From contig RAYQ01000014.1 of assembly GCA_003612395.1 (NCBI GenBank), forward strand, positions 62,001-126,000: DNA of 64,000 bases, given 5' to 3'. Shown here piece by piece: positions 7,800 through 16,985 of the stretch; the first letter of the stretch is position 1; each line of letters starts with the position of its first letter. Source of the stretch: Parablautia intestinalis (lineage in GTDB: Bacteria > Bacillota > Clostridia > Lachnospirales > Lachnospiraceae). A model generated the notes under the pieces. The model was not told where the DNA came from. It worked only from the letters and a program-made list of their open reading frames with translations, and did not search any database. Position numbers and translations under genes: made by a program.

Positions 7800-7898
7800 C
7801 CGCCTTGCTCTCTGGTAAAGAATAAGCGGCTATCTCTATAGTTTTCTTATATTTTGCCGAAGCGGATAGGTACGAGCTATCTTATCGGCTGTCTTGTT
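7794..7898 (-). ncRNA. Predicted antisense antitoxin RNA for toxin copy 2
   Basis: Predicted transcript of about 100 nt from the promoter at 7905-7932, convergent with toxin copy 2 and ending in the 7796-7833 stem-loop that also covers the toxin stop codon. Ends are estimated from the promoter and hairpin. Confidence 0.6.
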
Positions 7899-7904
7899 AA
7901 GTAT

Positions 7905-7932
7905 ATTATAACAGATTACAGTAACTTTTCAA
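7905..7932 (-). promoter_or_regulatory. Antisense RNA promoter 2
   Basis: Minus-strand TTGAAA (7927-7932), 16-nt spacer, TATAAT (7905-7910) with an upstream TG that may act as an extended -10. Nearly identical to promoter 1. Confidence 0.65.
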
Positions 7933-7966
7933 TATAATTTGTTTCACTTTTTAAGGTGGTGACGCT

Positions 7967-9076
7967 TTGCCTGCTTATAAATATACTCTAAAAGATGGGA
8001 AAACCACGCGATGGTATGCCAATTTTTATTACATGGACTGGACCGGCACCAGAAAGCACATATGCAAGCGCGGTTTTAAGACGCAGCGCGAAGCCAAAGA
8101 ATATGAGCGTTCCTTCATGGATCAGCAGAGTAACACCAGTGATATACTCTTTTCTTCCCTTGTGGAAAATTATCTGGAAGATATGTCACACCGCCTCAAG
8201 CCTACCACTATGGAAAATAAACACTTTATCATAGAAAGAAAGCTACTTCCTTATTTTGGGAATTTAAAAGTCTGCGATATTGACACTATCAAAATTCGAA
8301 AATGGCAGAATGAAATGATTTCCTATCTGGATGAAGATGGTAAGCCGTTCTCACAGACATATTTGAAAACCATTAATAACCAGCTTTCCGCCCTCATGAA
8401 CTACGCCACCGCTCATTACCGGCTTTCTTATAATCCCTGTAAGGCAGCCGGCAGTATAGGTAAAAGTAAGGCAGATGAAATGAATATCTGGACACAGAAA
8501 CAATATGAATTATTTTCCAGCAACATCCAGAAGTCTTCTGTAAAACTGGCTTTTGACATTTTATTTTATACCGGCATGCGTTCCGGCGAGCTGCTGGCGC
8601 TCACGCCCGCGGATATCCTTCCTACAAAGCGGATAGACATAAATAAAAATTATGCCAAAGTAAAAGGCGAGGATCTATTTCTGGATCCCAAAACGCCAAA
8701 AGCCAAGCGCTGCATATCCATACCGGATTTTTTATATGATGATATCACCAAATATATCTCAATGCTCTACGGGATTGAAAACAATGACCGGATGTTTTAC
8801 TTCACAAAATCCGCTCTTGACAAGGAAATAAAACGTATAGCCAAAAAAGCCGGCCTTCCCCGAATAAGAGTCCACGATCTAAGGCATTCGCACGCCAGTA
8901 TGTTAATCGATATGGGATTTGCGCCACTTGAGATTGCCGACCGTTTGGGACATGAATCCGTAAAAACTACGCTGGATACCTATTCTCACCTCTACCCGGA
9001 TAAGGATCAGCAGCTGGCGGACAGGCTCAACCAGTTCCGGAGGACGGCGTCGCCCACAGCGGAAGAAAATAGTTGA
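7967..9076 (+). CDS. int: Phage-type tyrosine integrase
   Basis: A 369-residue site-specific recombinase that should insert and excise the element. An N-terminal AP2-like arm-binding segment (YKYTLKDGKTTRWYANFYY) precedes a SAM-like core-binding domain and the catalytic domain: Arg in TGMRSGELLAL, HDLRHSHAS supplying His and Arg, GHESVKTT, and the nucleophile Tyr in DTYSHLY. The start is TTG at 7967 with AAGGTGGT about 8 nt upstream. Length is typical of the Tn916/phage family. Its 3' end faces the guaA 3' end, as expected for an element attached there. Confidence 0.92.
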   Translation: MPAYKYTLKDGKTTRWYANFYYMDWTGTRKHICKRGFKTQREAKEYERSFMDQQSNTSDILFSSLVENYLEDMSHRLKPTTMENKHFIIERKLLPYFGNLKVCDIDTIKIRKWQNEMISYLDEDGKPFSQTYLKTINNQLSALMNYATAHYRLSYNPCKAAGSIGKSKADEMNIWTQKQYELFSSNIQKSSVKLAFDILFYTGMRSGELLALTPADILPTKRIDINKNYAKVKGEDLFLDPKTPKAKRCISIPDFLYDDITKYISMLYGIENNDRMFYFTKSALDKEIKRIAKKAGLPRIRVHDLRHSHASMLIDMGFAPLEIADRLGHESVKTTLDTYSHLYPDKDQQLADRLNQFRRTASPTAEENS

Positions 9077-9082
9077 TTTTTG

Positions 9083-9109
9083 GGTAGGAAAAGTAACTAC
9101 CTTTTTTCT
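9083..9109 (+). terminator. Rho-independent terminator after the integrase
   Basis: A short stem, GGTAG paired with CTACC, followed by a run of six T. A second possible bidirectional hairpin, CCGAAAA...TTTTCGG, lies near 9147-9176 and could serve guaA on the other strand. Confidence 0.6.
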
Positions 9110-9188
9110 TAACATCATATTAACATCACGGAACTAAATTAAATACCGAAAACCCTTGATTTTAAAGGATTTTCGGTCTAAATGTCTC

Positions 9189-10730
9189 TTATTCGAACTC
9201 AATCGTAGCCGGCGGCTTCCCCGTGCAGTCAAACAACACGCGATTAACCCCTTTCACTTCATTCACAATCCTGCTTGCCACCACGCCCAGCACTTCCCAG
9301 GGAATCTGCGCCGTCTCTGCAGTCATAAAGTCAGAGGTGCTTACCGCTCTGAGCGCAACTGCATAATCATAAGTCCTCTCATCACCCATGACCCCCACAC
9401 TGCGCATATTAGTTAGTGCTGCAAAATACTGGCCAAGCTCTTTATCTAAACCGGCTTTTGCTATCTCTTCTCTGTAAATTGCATCAGCATCCTGCACGAT
9501 ACGAACTTTCTGCGCCGAAACAGCACCAATGATACGAATGCCAAGCCCCGGACCTGGGAAAGGCTGCCTGTATACCAGATGCTCCGGTATCCCAAGCTCC
9601 AAACCTGCTCTGCGGACTTCATCCTTAAATAACAGTCTTAAAGGCTCAATAATCTCCTTGAAATCAACATAATCGGGAAGTCCACCGACATTGTGGTGGG
9701 ATTTAATAACCGCGCTCTTTCCAAGACCACTCTCAATCACATCAGGGTATATGGTACCCTGAACCAAAAAATCCACTGCTCCGATTTTTTTTGCTTCCTC
9801 TTCAAATACGCGAATAAACTCTTCTCCGATAATCTTCCGCTTTCTTTCCGGTTCTTCCACACCTGCCAGTCTGGCATAAAATCTTTCCTGGGCATTAACA
9901 CGGATAAAATTGAGATTGTAAAGCCCCTGCGGCCCAAATACAGCCTCCACTTCATCGCCTTCATTTTTCCTCAGCAGTCCATGATCTACAAAAACGCAGG
10001 TAAGCTGCCTTCCCACTGCCTTTGCCAAAAGCACTGCTGCCACCGATGAATCCACACCGCCTGAAAGGGCACAAAGCACTTTCCCAGTTCCCACCTTATC
10101 ACGAATCTGACTGATGGTGGTCTCTACAAAGGAGTCCATGCGCCAGTCGCCCTTGCAGCAGCATACCTTATATACAAAATTGGAAAGCATCTTCATGCCC
10201 TCCTGTGTATGCATTACTTCCGGATGAAACTGTACCGCATATAACCGCTTTTCCTCGTTCTCCATAGCCGCTGCAGGACAGACAGGTGTATGCGCTGTAA
10301 TCTGAAAACCTGCAGGAACTTTTTCAACATAATCCGTATGGCTCATCCAGCAGATTGTTTTGTGGGAAACATCTGAAAAAAGAACAGAGTTTTTGTCTAC
10401 TTCCACCTCTGTTTTTCCATATTCACTGACAGGTGCCGTTTTGACACTTCCACCAAGCAGGTAAGAAATAACCTGGAAGCCATAGCAAATGCCTAAGATT
10501 GGAATGCCAAGTTCAAAAATCTCCTTTGAACATCTTGGTGATTCTTCTGCATAAACACTATTAGGTCCTCCCGTAAAGATGATGCCTTTTGGCTTCATCT
10601 CTTTTATCTTTTGAAGTTCCATCGTGTAAGGATGTACCTCGCAATAAACATTGCATTCTCTGACTCTTCTGGCAATCAGCTGATTATACTGACCTCCAAA
10701 ATCAAGCACTATTATTAATTCTTTTTCCAT
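9189..10730 (-). CDS. guaA: GMP synthase (glutamine-hydrolysing)
   Basis: Converts XMP to GMP using glutamine and ATP, the last step of GMP synthesis, in the cytoplasm. Residues 1-190 are a class I glutamine amidotransferase with catalytic C82 (GICYGF), H169 and E171 (FHPEV). The ATP pyrophosphatase P-loop is at 223-229 (SGGVDSS), followed by the GuaA dimerisation domain, ending [10 protein letters not shown]. At 513 residues it has the usual length. I chose ATG 10730, preceded by GGGAG; an upstream in-frame start adds 4 residues. The 3' end is intact despite the adjoining integrated element, as expected when an att site restores the last codons. No purine riboswitch is seen upstream. Confidence 0.97.
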   Translation of the reverse strand: MEKELIIVLDFGGQYNQLIARRVRECNVYCEVHPYTMELQKIKEMKPKGIIFTGGPNSVYAEESPRCSKEIFELGIPILGICYGFQVISYLLGGSVKTAPVSEYGKTEVEVDKNSVLFSDVSHKTICWMSHTDYVEKVPAGFQITAHTPVCPAAAMENEEKRLYAVQFHPEVMHTQEGMKMLSNFVYKVCCCKGDWRMDSFVETTISQIRDKVGTGKVLCALSGGVDSSVAAVLLAKAVGRQLTCVFVDHGLLRKNEGDEVEAVFGPQGLYNLNFIRVNAQERFYARLAGVEEPERKRKIIGEEFIRVFEEEAKKIGAVDFLVQGTIYPDVIESGLGKSAVIKSHHNVGGLPDYVDFKEIIEPLRLLFKDEVRRAGLELGIPEHLVYRQPFPGPGLGIRIIGAVSAQKVRIVQDADAIYREEIAKAGLDKELGQYFAALTNMRSVGVMGDERTYDYAVALRAVSTSDFMTAETAQIPWEVLGVVASRIVNEVKGVNRVLFDCTGKPPATIEFE

Positions 10731-10844
10731 AAATGCTCCCATCTGTTGTATTTTACATTTGTAACGCTATCTGCAGTTAATATAAATATAGCTTAAAACA
10801 CATTTATTATTATAAAGACAGCCCAAAAGCTTGTCAAAATAATC

Positions 10845-12166
10845 TTAAACTAATCTTTCCCATTTATGTCCGTGGTATCTGAGCCCATAGCATATCCCTC
10901 TAAATGCCCAGTCTATGGTCATTGCAATCCACACTCCAAGAAGTCCGCCGTCAAAATAAAAGCTAAATATATAGGCAAATCCAATTCTAAAAACCCACAT
11001 GGATACAATTGCAATCACCATGCTCCAAATCACATCCCCGGCCGCCCGCAGCGTGTTCGGCAACGTGAAGGACGGCACCCAGAAAAGCACGGCAAGCAGG
11101 GCGTGCCACCGAAGAATTTCTGCAGCCAGGCCTTCCGTCTGAGGCGTCAGCTGATATATTTTTAAAATCCATGGCGCAAGAGCAGCCAGCGCCACAGAAA
11201 GCGCCCCCGTAAAGCCTATGACAATCCACATCAGCTTTTTTGTATAATATCTTGCCTGCCCATAATCACCGGCGCCAATACACATAGCAGCTACTGAAAG
11301 CAGCGCAAGGTTGATCGCCTGTCCCGGCAGCACGTTAAAACAAGCCAGCGTATTGCATACGGCATTTGCTGCAATGGCATAGGTTCCAAAGGTGGATATC
11401 AGGCTTAAAAGTAAAATTTCCCCAATTGAAATAAACTGTTTTCCAGTCCATTGGGAATTCCTATATAAAGAATTTTTTTAACCAGGGCAAAATCTATTTT
11501 CCAGGAAGCCTGACCCCTGAAATTAATTTCTTTGTCAGAGTGGAACATTAAAAACAAAATAATGACGGCTGCCGCTGTCCTTGAGGCGGTTGTGGCAATG
11601 GCAGCTCCCGCCACGCCAATTTTTACACCATAAATCAAAATGGCATTTCCTGCCAGATTAATCAGATTCATTACAATTGCGATTAGCATGGTTGTCCTGG
11701 AATCATTCATGGCCCTGAAAAGAGCCGCACATGAATTATAAATTGCCAAAGGACAGATAGAAATTGCCGTTATCACAAGATAAGTCGTTGCACTTTCCAT
11801 GACTTCCGCCTCTACCTGTCCAAAGACAGCGCCAAGCAGGGGCTTATGTGCCGCCATAAAAATAATCGTTACAATTAAGGACAGCCAGATTGAAAAAAGC
11901 ACCAGCTGCCAGGCCGACCTGCTGGCACTTACGGAATCCTTCTGCCCAAGAAAATGACCTGCGACCACCGCACCGCCTGTAGCCAGCGCCGCTGTAATAT
12001 TAATTATAAGAATATTAATCGTATCTACCAGCGAAACGCCGGAAACTGCTGCCTCGCCCACACCTGCTATCATCACAGTATCTACCATACCAACCAATAT
12101 GGCAAGAAGCTGCTCAAATACCAGTGGTACAATTAACTTTCTTAAATCTTTATTTGTGTATAACAT
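10845..12166 (-). pseudogene. MATE-family efflux transporter, frameshifted
   Basis: Multidrug/toxin extrusion family protein of about 440 residues in two frames. The first part starts at ATG 12166 (GGGGG 7 nt upstream) and covers the N-terminal half, including VMIAGVGEAAVSGVS and FLGQKD. It reads into QLGKFYF-stop. The other frame continues in register with ILLLSLISTFGTYAIAANAV and then the C-terminal half to 10845. The break lies at about 11415-11423 in a GGGGAAATTTT run, consistent with loss of one base. It may be a real mutation, phase variation or a sequencing error. Confidence 0.8.
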
Positions 12167-12230
12167 CCTTATACCCCCTGCGTGAACGGGCAGAGCCTGT
12201 TGCCAAATAGAATAAGCAAAGTATAACAAC

Positions 12231-12334
12231 AAACGCCGATACGCTTCGCGAATCGGCTTATTGTAACAAACGCTGTCGCGCTTTGCTGGTCAGCTTGTTG
12301 TAGCAAATGCTGTCACGCTTTATAAGTCAGTTTA
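12231..12334. repeat. Three tandem palindromic repeats, 37-bp period
   Basis: Three related 30-bp units begin at 12231, 12268 and 12305. Each reads roughly AAACGCTGTC-rCGCTTyGC-GAgaCAGCTTA and can fold into a hairpin (GCTGyC with GACAGC, CGC with GCG). Further copies lie alone at 20238-20267 and 61977-62006, both in intergenic DNA, so this is a dispersed REP-like family. Units 2 and 3 are diverged. The tract lies downstream of spoIIID and upstream of the MATE gene. Confidence 0.65.
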
Positions 12335-12576
12335 TTTCCGCGAGCAGTAAGTCAGGCGGACGTGCCCACAGAGTGCAAAGCACTCATAGAGATGCAAATC
12401 ATCTCATAGAGATAAAAATCATTTCATAAACATTTGACGAATGCCGCAAGGGGTACTATGCGCCAGCGGCGCGTGGTCAGCATGGACCAAAGCGGAGCAT
12501 AGACCAATACCCCGCCCCTTGGGGCGTATCAAATTTCATGCCCCGCTGCTTGCGGCGGAGTTATTGACTTAAGAAG
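12335..12576. other. Intergenic DNA, no gene seen
   Basis: This stretch holds short alternating GC-rich words (for example TGCGCCAGCGGCGCG, CCCCGCCCCTTGGGGCG and CCGCTGCTTGCGGCGG) that can form several small hairpins. It has no open reading frame with a ribosome site. It resembles decayed or repeat-derived intergenic DNA; only one copy occurs in the window, so its dispersal cannot be tested here. Confidence 0.4.
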
Positions 12577-12640
12577 TCATATTCAAGGCAGCTTTATCTT
12601 TTGTATAAAAATTTCTTTCTTCTCTCTGCCTTGAATATGA
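12577..12640. repeat. Perfect 15-bp inverted repeat with 34-bp loop
   Basis: TCATATTCAAGGCAG (12577-12591) and its exact reverse complement (12626-12640) flank an AT-rich 34-bp centre. It is too long-looped and lacks a T-run to be a standard terminator. A miniature inverted-repeat element or its footprint is possible. Confidence 0.6.
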
Positions 12641-12721
12641 TACTTCACTTACGCATTATAGCACGAAATATAAATACATCAATTACTCTTTTAAAAATTT
12701 TGTAATTTTAAACTTTTTTGT

Positions 12722-12755
12722 AAAAAAAGAGCAGTTTGTGCCATAAAACTGCTCT
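12722..12755 (-). terminator. Terminator of spoIIID
   Basis: On the minus strand, AGAGCAGTTT pairs with AAACTGCTCT across an 8-nt loop and is followed by seven T. It lies 59 bp beyond the spoIIID stop. Confidence 0.8.
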
Positions 12756-12813
12756 AATCAGAATTATCATTTCTTTAATTTGTTACATTAACCCCCATTT
12801 ACATCTTTTTAGC

Positions 12814-13071
12814 CTAATCCCTATGCATATGTTGATATTTTTCCCTGGTAGCCAATCCTCCCCGGATATGTCTTTCCTGTTTATTTACATCTAATACCTT
12901 TCTTGCTTCCTTCGCTAATGCCGGGTTAATTTGCATTAATCTTTCTGTTACATCTTTATGTACCGTACTCTTGCTAATCCCAAACTGTTTTGCCGTCTGC
13001 CTCACTGTCGCATTGTTTTCAATAATATAGTTGGCAATATCGATTGCACGCTCCTCGATATAATCTTTCAA
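12814..13071 (-). CDS. spoIIID: Sporulation transcription regulator SpoIIID
   Basis: DNA-binding regulator that acts in the mother cell during sporulation, adjusting sigma-E and sigma-K genes. The 85-residue protein matches the family in length and order: DYIEERAIDIANYI, the helix-turn-helix ATVRQTAKQFGISKSTVHKDVTER, then INPALAKEARKVLD and the basic tail HIRGGLATREKY. I chose TTG at 13071, because GAGGGG lies 7 nt upstream and the protein then begins at the family's usual position; an upstream TTG would add 5 residues. A terminator follows. A diverged copy of its helix-turn-helix lies at 16868-16942. Confidence 0.92.
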   Translation of the reverse strand: MKDYIEERAIDIANYIIENNATVRQTAKQFGISKSTVHKDVTERLMQINPALAKEARKVLDVNKQERHIRGGLATREKYQHMHRD

Positions 13072-13152
13072 AGGAAATCCCCTCAAAACACTTTTTTACA
13101 TTGTATGAGGAGTTATGAGCGGTTATGACTACATAAGAATAGTATTCAATCG

Positions 13153-13236
13153 TTACTTTTGATACAATATCGCTTCCAGATTTTGCTTTAATATTGGGGC
13201 AGCTTTCTTAATAATTTGAATATCCTCATTCTTCAT
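13153..13236 (-). pseudogene. HEPN-type toxin stub next to the nucleotidyltransferase
   Basis: A 27-codon reading frame starts at ATG 13236, overlaps the end of the nucleotidyltransferase gene by 11 nt and stops at 13153. The peptide begins MKNEDIQIIKKAAPILKQ. MntA-type antitoxins are normally followed by a HEPN ribonuclease of 110-140 residues in just this overlapping position, so this is best read as the N-terminal remnant of one. No RxxxxH catalytic motif remains. Confidence 0.4.
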
Positions 13237-13519
13237 GCAGAAACACCCCTTCCTGCATAATTTTAGAAAGAAATGTTTTATCTTCTATCCCTGTCGTGAC
13301 AACATCTACATGACAATCCAAAGCATTTTCAAGTTCATCGATAAATGCAAAATATTGTAGTAAACTTTTTAATCTACCGCGTTCTATATACAAATCGACA
13401 TCACTACCATCTTTTGCCTCACCTCTGGCATAAGATCCAAATAAGCTCATTCTCTCAATTCCATATGTTTTTGCGATGGGAGTTGTCTTGTTCTTTATTT
13501 CATTTATAGTATATCGCAT
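13226..13519 (-). CDS. MntA-type nucleotidyltransferase, antitoxin-like
   Basis: A 97-residue minimal nucleotidyltransferase. The catalytic motif GSYARGEAKDGSDVDL near residues 28-43 has the G-S and the two Asp residues that bind metal. Such proteins act as antitoxins in MntA-HepT systems by adenylylating the HEPN toxin. The partner here seems truncated, so the protein may be an orphan, or act on a HEPN protein elsewhere. It lies in a zone rich in broken genes, suggesting past transfer. Confidence 0.75.
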   Translation of the reverse strand: MRYTINEIKNKTTPIAKTYGIERMSLFGSYARGEAKDGSDVDLYIERGRLKSLLQYFAFIDELENALDCHVDVVTTGIEDKTFLSKIMQEGVFLHEE

Positions 13520-13635
13520 ACCTATCCACTTCCTTTCTCATCGTTCCATGACCGACTTTTTAACAGAGCGAAATCTTAAGAAATAATTTTATAAACAGTT
13601 TACCCCAAATTCAAATGCTGTATAATCATAAAATC

Positions 13636-15672
13636 TCAAACTGTCCTCTTGACATCTGAATTGCATTTTAGGCTCCTACACATTCGAGAATAAAAGTCGA
13701 ATTTCTGTGCAGCATCATCTAATGTTCCCACTGCTAAATACCCTTCTTTAGACTTCTCTACGCAGCCAATTAAAGGAGATACAAGGAATTGAAGCATAGC
13801 GGATATCTCATCAATATTTGGCGCAGCAGAAAAACTTTCATTCATCCTTAAAGAACGATAAATATCCCTTTCCTGCAATATTCCTCCAGTGACTTCGTCC
13901 TCTCTTTCTGCTACCAAGCAATCCATCACTGCATGAAGAAGGTTTCCATACCTTGTAATCTTTTCGCGTTCTTCTTCTAAGTATTTAACATTGGCTATAC
14001 CCGGACATTCAAATAATTTCTTATAAGATGTTACTTGTATAGGCACTTCCAAATGATTTCTAATCAAGGTTTCTAATGTATCGATATCAATTAGCACGAC
14101 ATTATGCTCAATCGCCCTCTTAATCAATCTCTCATTTTGAAAACTGCCACCCACAACTGCGGAAAAATCTGCTTTATGTTTCCGTCTATGCTCCTCTAAT
14201 GTGTCAAAATTTACAAGGTTATCCGTCACATTCCCACTCAATGTTGATTTTGCATCAATAGTGACTGAATAAGTTGTCATCGAATTTCCTGCTGCTCTTA
14301 CTAACACATCTGTTTTTCCTGCTCCGCCAAGCCATTGCGCCTCAAATCCAAGTTTTTCAAATGCCACCTTAACATCTTTCTCAAGCCTTTCAAAATTACC
14401 GGAATCTTTTGCGGCCAATCTCAACTCTGTAAAAAAGTGTGAGTCTTGTGTGTTTTCCTCTTCAATACCACATTCCTCTTTCGCTTCTGCTAATACGGGT
14501 TTATCTAACTTGATAAGTCCTAAAAGTTTCCTGCCTCTACTTGTGATAGTATATTTATCTATAGAATCATTCCTTATAAGTTTCGCCGCCTGAAAGATAG
14601 CAACTCTTCTGCGAATCTCATCTATATTCTCTCTTTCAAAACCATAAGAAACTTTTGCGATTGCCGCCAATTCTTTATTGGACATGCTCCTCTCTTCTAA
14701 TATGCCTAACATTTCAAACATAAAATCAAATTGTCTATGCATGATACAAATTAAATCAACTATTTGTCCTTTCTCACTCCATAATCTTGCTGTATCTGTC
14801 ACATCATAAATCGTAGCAGTTTTTCTTTTAAGAATACCCATATTGGTTAGGGTGGAAAAGAAAGATCTCAAAGACGATGATGCAATGGCATAATTCTCTT
14901 TAACATATTCCATTACTTGGTCAACAGATTTTCCCCCATTAATCAATTGAATAAATTCTGCAATTGTCGTTTGAAATTGTTTCATATCTCCAACGATATA
15001 TCCTATAGAAGATTTTCTTTCGCCAGATAAATTAGAGCAAAAAGCAAGTGCCCACTCTGAAACCTCTACCTCACCCTCGTTTAACGTCTCATCAAACGAA
15101 ACGTCTTGTTTTATTGATTTGACAATTTCTATATTACTTACAAATTCCCTTCCTAAATCGGTCAGGAAATACAAAAGTGAAAAATCTTGAAATTCTACAA
15201 GACCCAGCTGCCGTAACCACACAAGTCGCGCATTAATATCACTTTTTGTTTTCCATGTCAATGCATACTCATTTATAGCTATATTTTGGAGTTCTGCTGC
15301 CGTTTTAGGTTTACCTAAATAATACAACACTTCTGCCAAAAACTTGATGCGGGCACATAAAAACGCCGCCAAATACAAATCATCATCCGTATCTAACCAT
15401 CTTTATGCTTCATCCGAAAGCGCCCATCCGGTTTGGGTTTTTAACAACAACTTCATCGGTCTTAAGCGAACGCAAGCCGTCCCTAAATCTATCTTACATT
15501 CACTTCCCTCTATAATTAATCTCTGAGATGGAGATATATTATTTCGTACCATCTCTAAAATAGTTTTAAGATTTTCTTTCATTCCCAAGGTTCCTCTCGG
15601 AATATTCGGCATTGAAAATGATTTCATTTCCCAAGATAACGGCTTGGGATACTCTGTAGCATTTACTCTCAT
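13636..15672 (-). pseudogene. FokI-like nuclease with winged-helix repeats, interrupted by a TAA
   Basis: A 678-codon gene starting at ATG 15672 (GGAGG 6 nt upstream) is broken by TAA at 15403-15405. The same frame then continues without another stop to 13636, and the junction reads LSDEA-stop-RWLDTDDD, as if a CAA codon became TAA. After the break come several winged-helix segments, then a PD-(D/E)XK domain (LGGAGKTDVLV with D357 and TIDAK with D375 and K377, numbered from codon 99), and a C-terminal part with KADFSAVVGGSF and VVLIDIDTLE, which recall the FokI cleavage domain. No methyltransferase is adjacent. It may be a decayed defence nuclease. Readthrough or a TTG restart without a ribosome site is less likely. 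Confidence 0.65.
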
Positions 15673-15886
15673 AAAATTCCTCCCAATTTTATCAAAAAGA
15701 TTTTTTACTGATTATTTTATTGTATCACTCATTGCGAACTCCGTAAATAAACCTCATTTTAATTGAAGTCCATGGACATCAGTTTCCTCAAAATCTATAT
15801 TTGTCAAAAAATGTGTAAAAATGCAGTTGAAATTACGGGAAAGCGTACGATACTAATATTGATTACTTAGAAGGAGGAAGTCACAC
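15673..15886. promoter_or_regulatory. Divergent intergenic region
   Basis: AT-rich gap between the FokI-like gene and the AAA/DUF4143 pseudogene. It should hold promoters for both directions; TTGTCAAAAAATG and TACTAATATTG are visible, but I cannot assign spacing with confidence. Confidence 0.3.
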
Positions 15887-16838
15887 TTGTACCGAAATGC
15901 AATTCAGAATCTGATAACCTGGAAAACCAGCGAGGATCGAAAGCCCTTGGTACTAAAGGGTGCACGCTAGGTTGAGAGACACTCATTATTTTTGATGAGT
16001 TTCAGGAATGCCCTAAGGTGCTAAACACCCTGAAATATTTTAAAGAACAAGTCAATGACTACCACGTCATAGCAGCAGGTAGTCTGCTCGGAACGCTCCT
16101 TGCAAAATCAAAGTCCTATCCGGTTGGCATGGTAAATTTAATTAGCATGTATCCGCTAACCTTTGACGAGTTCCTTTGCGCAGTTGATCTGTCTCTCTAT
16201 GATTATTATAAGAATATTCAGAAAAACCAACAGATTGGGGATATTTTTCATAACCGCCTGCTCGAAGCATATAATAATTATCTAATCATCGGCGGTATGC
16301 CAGAATGTACGATTCATGGATGAAATTCAAGGATCCTGCAAAAATATCCAAAATCCAGCGCGAACTGGTTTAAGTTTACGAAAATGACTTTCCCTAACCC
16401 AATGAAAAGTTCATGTACGGTGCTGTACGTGAAGGGGCAGGGCGCGTGCTTTTGAAGAAGCAATCGAATGGCTTTCAGCTGACATTCTAAACCATGTTTA
16501 CAGTGTCTCCAAAACGGTGCATTCCCTTGCCGCCTTTGACAAATTGGAGCAATTTAAACTCTTTTTATTTGATACCGGCTCCATTCTTTTGATAGCTGAC
16601 TATCAGTTCAAAGGATCGCAGCTTCAGGGACAATTTGTAATCGGTCCCCGCTATTTTTCTAACAAAAGCAGTAAAATTGATTTTGTACTGCAATATGGCA
16701 CTTAAGTAATTCCTGTTAAAGTAAAAGGCGGGGATGATAGATCCGCCCCGTCTTTCAAAAAAATATTGCTAATCTGCCTTTGTACCTTGTCCGAAAGGCA
16801 AGGGAGCTTCTTTGAAGCGAAAGATTAACCCGGTACTT
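15887..16838 (+). pseudogene. AAA+ ATPase with DUF4143 domain, heavily degraded
   Basis: Remnant of a COG1373-type ATPase. The start, TTG 15887 with AAGGAGGAAG 6 nt upstream, encodes LYRNAIQNLITWKTSEDRKP and ends at LVLKGAR, just before the expected Walker A. That motif is deleted; the Walker B region resumes as LIIFDEFQECP near 15988. Continuity is lost again after GGMPECTI (16318). Later pieces in other frames include KISKIQREL, EKFMYGAVREGA, AFEEAIEWL and AAFDKLEQFKLFLFDTG, then IDFVLQYGT-stop and VIPVKVKGGDDRSAPSFKK. Deletions, frameshifts and stops make it non-functional. Confidence 0.8.
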
Positions 16839-16867
16839 CTATTACTTTACGCTCCACACAAACCGTT

Positions 16868-16942
16868 CTATTTTGCTACTACTACCATATGTACCGTACT
16901 CTTACTGATTCCAAACTGTCTTGCCGTCTGCCTTACTGTCGC
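16868..16942 (-). pseudogene. Fragment of a spoIIID helix-turn-helix
   Basis: Positions 16889-16942 match spoIIID codons for ATVRQTAKQFGISKSTVH at 49 of 54 bases, with five transitions and only one amino-acid change (K to R). Beyond the match the sequence becomes unrelated and stops at 16868. There is no start codon or N-terminus. It lies about 3.9 kb from the intact gene in the same orientation. Confidence 0.7.
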
Positions 16943-16985
16943 TAAAATTAAGCATTCCCTGCAGCATTGCTCTGCCTGATACGCC

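Larger units (their letters stand above)
1..9188. mobile_element. Prophage-like element, right part, integrated at the guaA 3' end
   Basis: The block from the left edge to the guaA stop codon has prophage-type organisation: a leftward early operon of small overlapping genes, an operator region, a rightward CI-like repressor, a cargo gene, two type I toxin modules and a tyrosine integrase as the last gene before guaA. Codon use and base composition in the repressor and cargo genes are AT-rich compared with guaA. The 3' end of guaA is an established attachment site for islands and prophages, and the integrase ends 112 bp from it. The other end and the structural genes lie outside the window, so a conjugative element cannot be excluded. 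Confidence 0.75.

Noticed and set aside
10731-10844. Purine riboswitch before guaA
   Set aside because: None of the conserved loop words or the three-way junction pattern is present in this AT-rich 114-bp leader.
12231-12334. CRISPR-like array of three units
   Set aside because: The units themselves are 30 of every 37 bp, are imperfect, self-complementary, and no unique spacers of 30 bp or cas genes are present.
16018-16323. Stand-alone 101-residue gene
   Set aside because: It is one surviving frame of the broken AAA/DUF4143 gene; homologous segments continue on both sides in other frames.
16321-16440. Possible group II intron 3' end inside the DUF4143 gene
   Set aside because: Reading the other frames shows the sequence encodes the expected ATPase residues (NEKFMYGAVREGA-type), so the interruption is frameshift and deletion decay, not an intron.
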